Of a stretch of DNA of 64,000 bases, positions 35,588 through 44,460 are shown piece by piece. The notes beneath the pieces were generated by a model that was not told the origin of the DNA, did no database searches, and saw nothing but the letters and a program-made list of their open reading frames with translations. How positions within the stretch are numbered: the first letter of the stretch is position 1; every line of letters begins with the position of its first letter. The stretch comes from Desulfosporosinus orientis DSM 765. Its GTDB lineage: Bacteria > Bacillota > Desulfitobacteriia > Desulfitobacteriales > Desulfitobacteriaceae. The DNA is taken from NCBI RefSeq assembly GCF_000235605.1, contig NC_016584.1, positions 3,460,001 to 3,524,000 on the forward strand, written 5' to 3'. Position numbers and translations under genes: made by a program.

Positions 35588-35765
35588 ATTAATCCCCTCC
35601 GTGTCTGCTCCATCATATGCACGAGTGGATTTATTGGGCATATTATAAAGAAATTAGTTTAGAAGATTAAACCACGAATAATGGAAGTTTTTCGGCGAAC
35701 AAACTTGTAACCTAGACATAAAAGTCGAAGTATGATAATCTGTTCACAGAAGGGAGTGTTTGGTC

Positions 35766-36017
35766 ATGAATACATATCGTCCTTCACAGTCTTCGAATTA
35801 TTGGATGTTTGCACTCAAATTCCTAATACTCATTCTGGGGCTGTATCTTTCAGCAGTCATCTTAAGCAAAGTATTTTCACTGGTGTTCGCCGTAACCTTT
35901 TTCTTGATTCGAATTCTTGTTCTTATTGGAGCTTCCTTTATCGTCTTACACTTTTTCCTTAAATTACTATTTAGGATTGACTTAGTTCAGACAAGCAAAC
36001 AATTTATACAACGCTAA
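35766..36017 (+). CDS. Small membrane protein, unknown
   Basis: This 83-residue protein has two transmembrane helices (about residues 13-34 and 38-62, FLILILGLYLSAVILS and LIRILVLIGASFIVLHFFL) and a short basic C-terminal tail. GGGAG lies 9 nt before the ATG. It is preceded by a promoter-like AT-rich region and has its own terminator. Family unknown. Confidence 0.6.
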   Translation: MNTYRPSQSSNYWMFALKFLILILGLYLSAVILSKVFSLVFAVTFFLIRILVLIGASFIVLHFFLKLLFRIDLVQTSKQFIQR

Positions 36018-36057
36018 AAATTTCATTGCCATTAAAAATAACTTCTAAAAAATTTTA

Positions 36058-36080
36058 AACGCCTTTTAGGCGTTTTTTTA
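36058..36080 (+). terminator. Terminator after the small membrane protein gene
   Basis: AACGCC/GGCGTT with a 5-nt loop is followed by seven Ts on the plus strand. Confidence 0.85.
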
Positions 36081-36141
36081 TTTATGGTTTTCATGATCCA
36101 GCTAATCAATGAATATCCTTTAGTCGAAGGAGGAGTGCCAA

Positions 36142-36930
36142 ATGCGGATTATCATTTTCAGACGTCCCTCATGGCGAAATCTTGCTCTCTGGGGAATCCT
36201 TTTGTTCGTGATTATCGCTTATCGCGAGAACGTCGCCTCTGTTTTCTCCGGCAAATTAAAACCTATCTACTCAGTTAACGTGAACACTAAAGATATTGGT
36301 ATTACCTTTGATATCAGCTGGGGGGAAGAAACAGCAGAGCCCATCCTGGATATTCTTAAGAAAGAAGGAATCCGGGCAACCTTTTTTCTATCCAGTCCTT
36401 GGGCAGAGAAACATCAGGAATTAGTGCGGAGAATGGTCGCTGACGGTCATGAAATTGGCTCGCATGGCAACCGCCATATCGATCTTATTACCTTAGGACC
36501 GGAAGAAATAGAAAAAGAAATACTAACGGCTCAGCAAGTTCTTGAGGAAGTAACCGGTCAAAAGATTCGACTTATTAGAACCCCAAATGGTGCCTACAAT
36601 AACAAGGTTATTTTTACAGCAGATAAACTAGGCTACCGGGTTATTCAATGGAGTGTGGATTCTCTTGATTGGAAGCGTCCAGGTCCCGAGGCAGTTGTTA
36701 ATAACGTGCTTAACGGCCTGCGTCCTGGAAATGGAGCAAAACCCGGCGACATCATTTTGTTCCACGCCTCAGACTCAGCCCCTGACACCATTAAAGCATT
36801 GCCGACCATTATACAACAGCTAAAAAGGAAAGGGAACAACTTAATACCTGTGGGAAAACTATTGGAAGAAGCAAGCAGCACCTGGCCGCCGGAAAGCAAC
36901 TTAAAAGAAGAGCGTCTTACAGGCAAATAA
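36142..36930 (+). CDS. pdaB: Polysaccharide deacetylase, PdaB-like
   Basis: This 262-residue protein has a signal anchor (residues 11-27) and one NodB domain. Motif 1 is ITFDISWGEE (catalytic Asp), motif 2 is SHGNRHID (zinc histidines), motif 3 is LIRTPNGAYN and motif 5 is IILFHAS. This sequence is typical of the spore-specific PdaB, which is needed for spore cortex maintenance. GGAGGAG lies just before the ATG. It meets the following gene end to end on the opposite strand. Confidence 0.9.
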   Translation: MRIIIFRRPSWRNLALWGILLFVIIAYRENVASVFSGKLKPIYSVNVNTKDIGITFDISWGEETAEPILDILKKEGIRATFFLSSPWAEKHQELVRRMVADGHEIGSHGNRHIDLITLGPEEIEKEILTAQQVLEEVTGQKIRLIRTPNGAYNNKVIFTADKLGYRVIQWSVDSLDWKRPGPEAVVNNVLNGLRPGNGAKPGDIILFHASDSAPDTIKALPTIIQQLKRKGNNLIPVGKLLEEASSTWPPESNLKEERLTGK

Positions 36931-37941
36931 CTACCAGTGCTCACCGTATTCAGAGACAACAGCACGAAGGTTTGGATCTGCCTGTTCCCGTTCGCTAATC
37001 TGATTGACAGCATTTTGAGCATCGGATCTTAAGTCACCCTCTAAACCATTTGTCAGTGCATTCTCTAATAATCCTCTGCCCTCATCGAGGTCACCATCGT
37101 TTATGGCTAGAATCCCCTTCACATAATCGACATAGATATCTCCTTGAGGCAGTTTGCCCAAAGTTGAAAGACACTGGGCAAAGTTTGTTTGATTCCCAGT
37201 ATGAAGAGCCAAGATCGCTTTTTTTGTTTCATACAAAACATTGGGAGGGCGCCATGATTGAGCATCAATGGATCGGCTAAGCTCATCAGCTTTTGTCCAT
37301 TGTTCTTCTTTTATGGCTAAATCAAAAGCTGCGGTCAAACAAGCCGGGTTGTTAGGATTCAGATCCTGAGCAGCTTCAAGGGCAGATTGAACAGCCGGTT
37401 GATCTCCGAGAGCCAAATTCGCTTGAGCTATTGTTAAGTACCTTAAGGTCTGTTCTGCCAAGGGCATCTTTGACCAGTTCGCATCACTATCTCCCAGTAA
37501 TTTCCTGCATTGCTCCGAATCTCCCGTTGCCATGAGCATCAAGCCCTTCCCTAAGGAGTTAAGATTTTTTTCACTTAATGTATCCAATATCCTTTGAGCT
37601 TTGGTCAGGTTTCCCTCTCGCAAATAAAGCTCATATAACCAAAACTGATGCTGATCATCTTGATAGGATTCAAGTTTTGATTCACCGCCCTCCGTACCCA
37701 TAGTCAGGTCCAGCCACAATTCGGAATCTACAATCATTGCCAGATTACGAATTGGACCACCAAACTTTTTAAACCAAATCAGTTCTTGCTGCACTTTTTC
37801 TACATCATAATTGTCTTTGGCGTGTCTTAAATGCGTTGCATGCCAAACAAAAGGACCTACTGCCACCATCAAAGCCAAAACCAAAACAAACAAAACCATC
37901 TTCTTGCGGCGATTTCTTTGTCCTCGTTTGTACCTTTTCAA
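36931..37941 (-). CDS. TPR-containing membrane-anchored protein
   Basis: This 336-residue protein starts with a basic cluster (KRYKRGQRNRRKK) and one transmembrane helix (about 15-33). The rest faces the outside and shows several TPR-like helix pairs, for example LAEQTLRYLTIAQANLALGD. The start is TTG with GAGGGAG 7 nt upstream. Its stop is adjacent to that of pdaB (no gap), so the two genes converge without space for a terminator. Function unknown. Confidence 0.68.
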   Translation of the reverse strand: MKRYKRGQRNRRKKMVLFVLVLALMVAVGPFVWHATHLRHAKDNYDVEKVQQELIWFKKFGGPIRNLAMIVDSELWLDLTMGTEGGESKLESYQDDQHQFWLYELYLREGNLTKAQRILDTLSEKNLNSLGKGLMLMATGDSEQCRKLLGDSDANWSKMPLAEQTLRYLTIAQANLALGDQPAVQSALEAAQDLNPNNPACLTAAFDLAIKEEQWTKADELSRSIDAQSWRPPNVLYETKKAILALHTGNQTNFAQCLSTLGKLPQGDIYVDYVKGILAINDGDLDEGRGLLENALTNGLEGDLRSDAQNAVNQISEREQADPNLRAVVSEYGEHW

Positions 37942-37967
37942 TAATCTTCTCCCTCGTTTCAGTTAAA

Positions 37968-38834
37968 TCAATGCCCTTTCCAAGATGAAAAGCCTTCTCC
38001 TACTACTTCCGGCACTTCAGAAACAGCCAAAAAAGCTCGGGGATCTTGCTCACGGACAATTTGTTTTATTTGTGACAGCTCCGAACGATTGATAACACAA
38101 TAAACAACTTGTTTTTCTTCCCCGGAAAAAGCACCAATCGCTTGAAAAAGTGTTACCCCACGCTCAAGTTTGGCCATAATATCTTCAGCTATTTTATAAG
38201 GCTGTGAGGTTACCACTAAGACTGACTTAGAAAGACTCAAGCCTTCTTGGACGAGATCCACAACCCTTGTGGCAATAAACATATAAATCATTGCGTACAT
38301 AGCCATCTCAGGCTCAAATAAGATAGCGGCACACAGAAAAATAACGGCATCAATCCCCAGCAAAATCTGACCAACACTAAATGAGGTCTTTCTTGTTAAC
38401 AAGACAGCTAAAATATCGGTTCCGCCAAGGGACCCTCTGGATCTAAAAATGATACCCATTCCTATCCCCGTCAGAACACCTCCTGAAATAGCTGCCAATA
38501 AAGTATCATGGGTTAATGCCGGGAGGTGAGTTGTTAAAGACAGAGTAGCTGAGAGAACACCTACCCCAAGGATACTAAGCACTAAAAAATTACGCCCTAC
38601 GATGCGCATCCCCAGAAAAAACAGGGGCAAATTTAGCAAAAGCACTGCCCAACTAACCGGCCAATTAAATAGGTAATGGAGAATGATGGCAATCCCTGTG
38701 ATCCCACCATCCGCAATATCATTGGGGATAATCAAGGTATTAATACTAATACTCACTATAGTGGATCCTAATACAATCCCTAAAAAGTACTTGATCAATT
38801 GCCAAGGAAAAAACTTTCGGAAACCTCTTAACAC
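37968..38834 (-). CDS. YitT-family membrane protein
   Basis: This 288-residue protein has five or more hydrophobic segments in the first 200 residues. The family mark is GSTIVSISINTLIIPNDIADGGITGIA, present here around residues 23-49. A C-terminal DUF2179 soluble domain follows, with KSVLVVTSQPYKIAEDIM and GAFSGEEKQVVYCVI. GTG start with GAGGGG upstream. Transport substrate unknown. Confidence 0.92.
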   Translation of the reverse strand: MLRGFRKFFPWQLIKYFLGIVLGSTIVSISINTLIIPNDIADGGITGIAIILHYLFNWPVSWAVLLLNLPLFFLGMRIVGRNFLVLSILGVGVLSATLSLTTHLPALTHDTLLAAISGGVLTGIGMGIIFRSRGSLGGTDILAVLLTRKTSFSVGQILLGIDAVIFLCAAILFEPEMAMYAMIYMFIATRVVDLVQEGLSLSKSVLVVTSQPYKIAEDIMAKLERGVTLFQAIGAFSGEEKQVVYCVINRSELSQIKQIVREQDPRAFLAVSEVPEVVGEGFSSWKGH

Positions 38835-38962
38835 TTTGAACCCCTCACTCTTCTAACCCCATTCTAGTCATCCTTTAATTATACAATAGTGTCTAATAAG
38901 AGACAAACTTAAGACTTCATTTGACTTTTTAACCAGCTTCATGAACAAGTAGGTTATTAATC

Positions 38963-38991
38963 TTGACAAAGCGTTCATAATTAGGTAAAGT
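38963..38991 (+). promoter_or_regulatory. Promoter of the tRNA-Arg gene
   Basis: TTGACA (38963-38968), a 17-bp spacer and TAAAGT (38986-38991) make a good housekeeping promoter. Transcription would begin near 38998, about a dozen bases before the tRNA. Confidence 0.8.
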
Positions 38992-39009
38992 ATTATAGTA
39001 TCTCAATAA

Positions 39010-39085
39010 GCGCTCGTAGCTCAGTGGATAGAGTGACGGTTTCCGAAGCCGGAGGTCGCAGGTTCAAATCCCGCCGGGCGCACCA
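39010..39085 (+). tRNA. tRNA-Arg (anticodon CCG), CCA encoded
   Basis: This is a 76-nt cloverleaf. The acceptor stem GCGCTCG pairs with CGGGCGC (one G-U), the D arm is in AGCTCAGTGGATAGAG, the T arm carries GGTTCAAATCC, and the anticodon loop reads TTTCCGAAG with anticodon CCG. The discriminator base is A and CCA is encoded. It reads CGG codons. It stands alone with its own promoter and terminator. Confidence 0.97.
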
Positions 39086-39095
39086 TGACATTTCA

Positions 39096-39121
39096 GCCGC
39101 AATTTCTATTGTGGCTTTTTT
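39096..39121 (+). terminator. Terminator of the tRNA-Arg transcript
   Basis: GCCGCAAT/ATTGTGGC with a TTCT loop is followed by six Ts. One G-U pair. Confidence 0.88.
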
Positions 39122-39141
39122 GTTAGACTATTATACGAACG

Positions 39142-39174
39142 AAAGGTTGGTAATGTTATTACCAACCTTTTTTT
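39142..39174. terminator. Second hairpin, bidirectional, overlapping the dppC end
   Basis: A perfect 13-bp stem (AAAGGTTGGTAAT with complement), 3-nt loop and T run on the plus strand. The dppC stop codon lies inside it. Confidence 0.8.
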
Positions 39175-40010
39175 GATTTTGATTTTGTATATTGTTTAAA
39201 GCGCGGATCCAGGGCATCACGCAATCCATCCCCCAATAGATTGTAACCTAATACTGTTAAAAAAATGGCTGTCCCCGGCCAAATAACCATCCATGAAGCA
39301 TTGAAGAAATAATCTTTACTTTCCGCCAGCATCAAGCCCCAACTTGCCGCCGGCGGATGGACCCCCATTCCTAAAAAGCTCAACCCGGCTTCTGCCAAGA
39401 TCACGGATCCAATATTCAGGGTCATATAGGCAATGACTGGAGCAATAGAGCTGGGCAGGATATGTTTGAATACAATTCGTGAATCTTTGGCGCCTAAGGC
39501 CCTGGCAGCCTCAATAAATAAGCTTACTTTCACGAACATGACTTGCCCGCGAACCAGTCGTGCATAATGAGTCCACCCTACAGTACCTAGAACAAGGAAA
39601 ACATTCATAAAGCTTGAACCCAAAAAAGTCATAATTGCTAGGGCCAGAAGAAAAAAAGGAAAGGCTAAGAAAACATCTGTGATGCGCATGATTAAGGAGT
39701 CAATCCAACCGCCATAATATCCGGAAATTGCACCAACGACAACACCGATTACTAAAGAAATACCGGTTGCTGCCACTCCAATGGTCAACGATGTTCTCGT
39801 TCCGTAAATGATTCTGCTGAAAACATCCCGGCCAAGAATATCCGTTCCCATTAAGTGAGCCCAACTGGGTTTTTGCAATGATTCGTTCAGGGCAATTTGC
39901 AGGGGATCATAGGGTGCAATTGCCTGAGCAAATAGGGCGATAAAAACAAAAGAAACAACCAAAATGAACCCTAGTAAGGTTAAGTTTTTTGTTGCTTTTA
40001 TGCGAAACAC
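39159..40010 (-). CDS. Peptide/nickel ABC transporter permease, DppC/OppC type
   Basis: This is an inner-membrane permease of 283 residues with about six segments. The EAA loop reads EAARALGAKDSRIVFKHILPSS, and the N-terminal cytoplasmic domain PSWAHLMGTDILGRDVFSR is typical of OppC. GTG start with GGGAGG 7 nt upstream. It is the last gene of the binding-protein and permease set; the ATPase genes (DppD, DppF) are not in the window. Confidence 0.93.
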   Translation of the reverse strand: MFRIKATKNLTLLGFILVVSFVFIALFAQAIAPYDPLQIALNESLQKPSWAHLMGTDILGRDVFSRIIYGTRTSLTIGVAATGISLVIGVVVGAISGYYGGWIDSLIMRITDVFLAFPFFLLALAIMTFLGSSFMNVFLVLGTVGWTHYARLVRGQVMFVKVSLFIEAARALGAKDSRIVFKHILPSSIAPVIAYMTLNIGSVILAEAGLSFLGMGVHPPAASWGLMLAESKDYFFNASWMVIWPGTAIFLTVLGYNLLGDGLRDALDPRFKQYTKSKSKKGW

Positions 40011-40028
40011 TTTTGGTCCTCCCTTTGC

Positions 40029-40964
40029 TCATTCATATCGAATCCGCGGATCCAAAAATACATATAAAATATCCACGATTAAGTTCACCACGACAAAAAC
40101 CAGGGCCAGAAATAAGGTGACGCCCTGGACCACAGGATAATCTCTTCTGGAGATCGCATTGAAAAGCATAAAGCCGACACCTGGTAAAGAAAAAATAGTT
40201 TCTGTTAAAACAGCACCGCCCATCAGAGTGGCAAAATCCGTTCCCGCTTGTGTTACTATAGGAATTAAGGCATTTCTTAAAGCGTGCTTGATTATCACAG
40301 CATGTTTTGCAAGCCCCTTAGCATAAGCTGTGCGAATATAGTCCTCCTCCAAGACCTCTAATAAGCAAGCTCGAGTTAAGCGAGCGTAAAGAGCCATAGA
40401 AGCTAACCCTAAGGCAGTTGCCGGTAAGATATAGTATTTAAGGTCAAACCCCTCTCCTCCGATTCCACTAACCGGCAAACTATGAAACACAACTCCAAAT
40501 ATCAGTTGCAGTATCATTCCCAGCCAAAAAGACGGCAATGAAACTCCTGTCGACACTAAAAGAGTCGTAAAGGTATCCCAGACAGTGTTTTTCATAACCG
40601 CTGACATAACTCCCAACAGTGTTCCCAAGGTTAGTGCAATAGTCAAGGCCAAAAGGGCCAGGCAAAAGGTAACTGGAATTTTTTCCAGCAACATCTGAGA
40701 TACTTCTTGATGCTGTATGTATGAGCGGCCGAAATCACCGTGCAAAGTATTCCATAGATAATGAAAATACTGTCTCAGCAAGGGTTGGTCCAGTCCTAAC
40801 TCTTGGCGAATGTTCTCCATGGTCTGGGGGGAAATATGTTGTCCCAAGATCATTGCAACAGGATCTCCAGGAATTAAAGACATCATCAGAAAAGTTATCA
40901 TGGATATTCCCAATAAAACAGGTATTAATTGCAGAATACGCAGGATAATGTAACGTATCATCAT
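40029..40964 (-). CDS. Peptide/nickel ABC transporter permease, DppB/OppB type
   Basis: This 311-residue protein starts MMIRYIILRILQLIPVLLGIS, followed by the OppB hallmark FLMMSLIPGDP and LGLDQPLLRQYFHYLW. The EAA loop is YIRTAYAKGLAKHAVIIKHA. The ATG pair at 40964 has AGGAAGG upstream, whereas 41000 has none. It is separated from the binding protein gene by a strong hairpin and lies 18 nt before dppC. Confidence 0.93.
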   Translation of the reverse strand: MMIRYIILRILQLIPVLLGISMITFLMMSLIPGDPVAMILGQHISPQTMENIRQELGLDQPLLRQYFHYLWNTLHGDFGRSYIQHQEVSQMLLEKIPVTFCLALLALTIALTLGTLLGVMSAVMKNTVWDTFTTLLVSTGVSLPSFWLGMILQLIFGVVFHSLPVSGIGGEGFDLKYYILPATALGLASMALYARLTRACLLEVLEEDYIRTAYAKGLAKHAVIIKHALRNALIPIVTQAGTDFATLMGGAVLTETIFSLPGVGFMLFNAISRRDYPVVQGVTLFLALVFVVVNLIVDILYVFLDPRIRYE

Positions 40965-41023
40965 GTTCTTCCTTCCTAAGAGACGGACCGTCTGCATCAT
41001 TAAACTTCATACAATCTACATTA

Positions 41024-41061
41024 AATTGGAGTTTATGCAATGATATGCATAAACTCCAATT
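41024..41061 (-). promoter_or_regulatory. Strong intercistronic hairpin between dppA and dppB
   Basis: A perfect 16-bp inverted repeat (AATTGGAGTTTATGCA) with a 6-nt loop. There is no T run on the minus strand, so it is more likely an mRNA-stabilising or attenuating element that makes more binding protein than permease than a full terminator. Confidence 0.7.
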
Positions 41062-41076
41062 ATTCAGGTAAATACC

Positions 41077-42726
41077 CTACTTCTTCGACAGCCAGACTGA
41101 GCGCATATCCTTTTGATCAAGGGCGCTAACCGTTAAATCATGGACATTTTTTCCAAACAAACGAAGGTATGAGTTAGTAAAGGTCCAGAGGGCCGGCTGA
41201 TCTTCAACAAGCTTTTCTTGTACTTGCTTATAAATATCCATACGTTTTAAAAGGTCTGTTTCTTCTAAGCCTTGAGCAAGCAGCTTCTCCACCTCTGGGT
41301 TTGAGTAAAAGATCACGTTATTCATACCCCATTGCGACTTTGAGTAAAGAACACCCAAAAAATTATCCGGATCAGGATAATCTGCAACCCAGGAAACTCG
41401 AAACATTTGATTTTCACCGGATTGCAAAGCATTGATATAGGAACCCCATTCCATACTTTTCAACTCAATTTGGATTCCGACGTCCTTCAGCTGGGCTTGA
41501 AAAGCTTCGGCTATTTTTTGATTTTCAACATTGTAGTTGTAGGCATATTGAATGGGTGGAAGACCTTTGCCATCAGGATACCCTGCCTTGATTAAATAGT
41601 CTTTGGCTTTTTCCTTATCAAATGTTGGTGCTTTAAGATCTTTATCATAACCCGGCATTGCCGAAGGCAATGGCCCATTGGATACACTTGAAGCCCCTTC
41701 CAAAATTGTATCGACAATACTTTGGGGATCCAGGGCATACGCAATTGCTTTCCGCAAATTGACATCATCTTTAAAAGGCTCCTTGTTTAGGTTAAATCCA
41801 ATAAACTGGGTTGACAAAGTTTCAGTATTGATGGTTTGGTTGGGATAATTCTTAAGCACAAATTGTCTTTGACCGGGAGGAACCATATCCACATAATCTA
41901 GATTTCCTGCCCGAAAATCATTTAAGGCTGTTGATTCATCGTTATACAGTTTATAGACCACGTTATCTACATGAGGCTTAACCCCATAATAATCGTTGAA
42001 TTTTTCAATGACGATTTCTTGATCAGATTTCCACTTTACAAATTTAAAGGCTCCTGTTCCAATTAAGGTTTCAGGACTGGCGGCAGGGGTACCAAAATCT
42101 CTGCCCGCTTTTTCTGCGCACTCAATTTTATAAATACCCATGGAGGGATGCCCTAGTGAGGTAAGGAAAGCCGCATTTTTTTCATTTAAAGTAACTTCAA
42201 GGGTGTAATCATCAATCTTTTTAAGTCCCGACAGGGTGTCGGCCTCTCCACTGTTCACTTCGGCAAAACCGACAATTGGTTTTAGAGGAAAGGCTACGGG
42301 AGATAGTATGTCCTTGGCGGCTAAACGATTCCAGTCATCGATGACATCTTGAGCTTTGACACTCGTTCCATCATGAAACTTAACATTCTTGCGCAGGTGA
42401 AAGGTAATAACTTTGTCGTCTTGGGAATAATCCCAGGTTTCGGCAATGGCTGGTTTTATTTCTAAAGTTTTGGGATCATAGCGAACTAAGCCGTCATAAA
42501 GTTCTTTTCCGATTTCAATCCCGTTGATTTCTTCCAAAAAAGCCGGTTCAAGTGAAGAAGGACTTGAAATCATACCAAAACGGAAGGTTCCGCCGTCAAT
42601 AGGAGTTGAACTCACTAAATTATGATCCTTTGTAGATGCTGGAGCCAAACCACAACCAGTGAGAATCAATGCAAATAAAAACAAAGCAGTAATAAAGATA
42701 GGCCAAGATCTTTTACTACTAAGCAT
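41077..42726 (-). CDS. Peptide ABC transporter substrate-binding lipoprotein
   Basis: This 549-residue secreted lipoprotein has lipobox LTGC (about residues 22-25) and belongs to the SBP_bac_5 family, with YDGLVRYDPKTLEIKPAIAE, HDGTSVKAQDV and FVKWKSDQEIVI. The start at 42726 has AAGGAGGAG upstream. It is the first ABC gene; the thymidylate-kinase-like gene ends 17 nt before it. Peptide or another solute is the likely cargo. Confidence 0.93.
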   Translation of the reverse strand: MLSSKRSWPIFITALFLFALILTGCGLAPASTKDHNLVSSTPIDGGTFRFGMISSPSSLEPAFLEEINGIEIGKELYDGLVRYDPKTLEIKPAIAETWDYSQDDKVITFHLRKNVKFHDGTSVKAQDVIDDWNRLAAKDILSPVAFPLKPIVGFAEVNSGEADTLSGLKKIDDYTLEVTLNEKNAAFLTSLGHPSMGIYKIECAEKAGRDFGTPAASPETLIGTGAFKFVKWKSDQEIVIEKFNDYYGVKPHVDNVVYKLYNDESTALNDFRAGNLDYVDMVPPGQRQFVLKNYPNQTINTETLSTQFIGFNLNKEPFKDDVNLRKAIAYALDPQSIVDTILEGASSVSNGPLPSAMPGYDKDLKAPTFDKEKAKDYLIKAGYPDGKGLPPIQYAYNYNVENQKIAEAFQAQLKDVGIQIELKSMEWGSYINALQSGENQMFRVSWVADYPDPDNFLGVLYSKSQWGMNNVIFYSNPEVEKLLAQGLEETDLLKRMDIYKQVQEKLVEDQPALWTFTNSYLRLFGKNVHDLTVSALDQKDMRSVWLSKK

Positions 42727-42743
42727 TCCTTCTCCTCCTTGCA

Positions 42744-43424
42744 TTATTTAGCTATAACTTCTTTGACAATGTTGTAAATTTCCTGGTGGATATCTTCTTT
42801 TTCCCTTAGCACACCATTATGTATACAATCAACTCTCGTCCATCCATAAGCTTTGCTGATACCAACTGCATTGTTATATGAGTGAAGCAAATAGTCGTAA
42901 TTTCTTTCATGAATATCCTTTTCCATAATACCTTGTTGATCAGACCGCTGGTTAATAAGAATTTGGCTGTACTTAGGATGCATATCGAGGAAAATGACAC
43001 AATCAGGAACCGGAAGCTTAAATTTAACGAATTCTAAATCCCATAACCATTGAAGAAAGTCTTCTCGTTCAACAGGGTCTTCTATTTTAGCTGCTTGGTG
43101 TACCATATTCGACGTGGCGTAGCGATCAGCAAGAATGATACCGCCCCTTTGATAAAAGTCTTCCCACCCTTTCTTGTAAGAAGCATATCGGTCGACAGCA
43201 TAAAAAGTCGAGGCTGCATAGGGATTCACGGCATTGGGCTCATCGCCGAATTCCCCCTTCAAATACATCCTAATGAGAGCAGAAGAATCACTCTGGTAAT
43301 CAGGAAATTCGACTTTTTGGACCTTAACATTGCTTGTAGAAAATTTATCAAATAATAATTTTGTTTGTGTCGCTTTTCCGCTACCATCTCCCGCTTCAAT
43401 AACAATTAATTTACCTTTCAACAA
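42744..43424 (-). CDS. Thymidylate-kinase-like nucleotide kinase
   Basis: This 226-residue P-loop kinase starts MLKGKLIVIEAGDGSGKATQ; the P-loop reads GDGSGKAT where Tmk has GxEGxGKST. It has the DRY motif (ADRYATSN). It may be Tmk or a related deoxynucleoside kinase; the AGDGSGKATQ form is found in thymidylate kinases of Clostridia. TTG start with AGGAG. It is followed directly by dppA, an unusual pairing. Confidence 0.85.
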   Translation of the reverse strand: MLKGKLIVIEAGDGSGKATQTKLLFDKFSTSNVKVQKVEFPDYQSDSSALIRMYLKGEFGDEPNAVNPYAASTFYAVDRYASYKKGWEDFYQRGGIILADRYATSNMVHQAAKIEDPVEREDFLQWLWDLEFVKFKLPVPDCVIFLDMHPKYSQILINQRSDQQGIMEKDIHERNYDYLLHSYNNAVGISKAYGWTRVDCIHNGVLREKEDIHQEIYNIVKEVIAK

Positions 43425-43578
43425 AAGCCGTCTCCTTCTTTCTGGCTAAACCATCCTATTCTTTGCTTTTTACAGTCTATCAATAAAAATTCGTTTCAAC
43501 AACACTTTAATAATTAATAATAATTATATATTTTTCTTGATATTCTTGGCGAAAGCAATCACCCCAGGGTAAATTAAA

Positions 43579-43618
43579 GCACCTTGCAAATACCTCCATA
43601 AAGGCATTTGCAAGGTGC
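43579..43618 (-). terminator. Terminator of spo0A
   Basis: GCACCTTGCAAAT and its complement form a 13-bp stem around a 14-nt loop, followed by TTTAATTT on the minus strand. Confidence 0.85.
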
Positions 43619-43650
43619 CGTGGTCTTAATAGTGAATTATCAATCTATAA

Positions 43651-44460
43651 TCAACTAACTTTGCTCATTACTCTCAGCTTATCTGCCAGCAGGGCAATAA
43701 ACTCGGAATTAGTAGGTTTTTGACGTTCTATGTTCATGGAATAACCAAAAATTCGTTTTAAGGTATCTGTATGTCCACGTTCCCAGGCCAGCTCTATGGC
43801 GTGGCGAATTCCACGCTCAACTCTGCTGGGAGCAGTATCAAACTTTTTCGCAATACTTGGATATAATTCCTTTGTCACAGCTCCTAATAAAGAGACATCT
43901 TCAACCACCATTAGTATAGCATCTCTGATATATTGATATCCTTTGACATGAGCAGGAATACCGATCTGATGCATCATCGTAGTTACTTCAACATGGAGAT
44001 TCAGTCCGCTTCCTACGGTTGTTACAATGGGCGCTGCCGAGTTATTCTGGGTAGGTGGCGCCGCCGGTATGTCTTGAGTTAGAGAACGAATTCGTTTACT
44101 TAGAATATCTAAATCAAAGGGTTTTAAAATGAAATAGTCTACACCCAGCATCATGGCTTGATGGGTAAGGGATTCCTGACCAAAGGCTGTGAGCATAATT
44201 ATCTTTGGACGGGTTACCGACGTCCGTGAATTAATTCTTTCCAATACTCCTAAGCCATCGAGATTAGGCATTACCAGGTCAAGAATAATTAAGTCCGGTT
44301 CTTGGCTCTGAATTAGTTCCCAAGCTTCTAAACCATTATTTGCTACGCCAATAACGATTAAATCTTCTTGGCCTTGAAGATAGTTCTGTAGCATTTGACA
44401 TAAATTTCGATTATCATCCGCGACAAGTATTTTTATTTTTTTACTCATTCTTCCATTCAT
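43651..44460 (-). CDS. spo0A: Stage 0 sporulation protein A, master response regulator
   Basis: Spo0A starts sporulation once phosphorylated. The 269-residue protein has a receiver domain (ILVADDNRNLCQML with paired Asp, phosphorylation Asp in LIILDLVMPNLDG, and Lys in FILKPFD). A linker rich in Pro, Ala and Asn follows. The C-terminal Spo0A DNA-binding domain shows HQIGIPAHVKGYQYIRDAIL and the recognition helix TPSRVERGIRHAIE-like sequence, here APSRVERGIRHAIELAW. A 0A box lies upstream. It is monocistronic. Confidence 0.97.
   Translation of the reverse strand: MNGRMSKKIKILVADDNRNLCQMLQNYLQGQEDLIVIGVANNGLEAWELIQSQEPDLIILDLVMPNLDGLGVLERINSRTSVTRPKIIMLTAFGQESLTHQAMMLGVDYFILKPFDLDILSKRIRSLTQDIPAAPPTQNNSAAPIVTTVGSGLNLHVEVTTMMHQIGIPAHVKGYQYIRDAILMVVEDVSLLGAVTKELYPSIAKKFDTAPSRVERGIRHAIELAWERGHTDTLKRIFGYSMNIERQKPTNSEFIALLADKLRVMSKVS

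Noticed and set aside
40981-40993. Palindrome AGACGGACCGTCT as an operator
   Set aside because: It lies before the dppB RBS and is perfect apart from its centre, but it is short and no regulator or second copy is seen.
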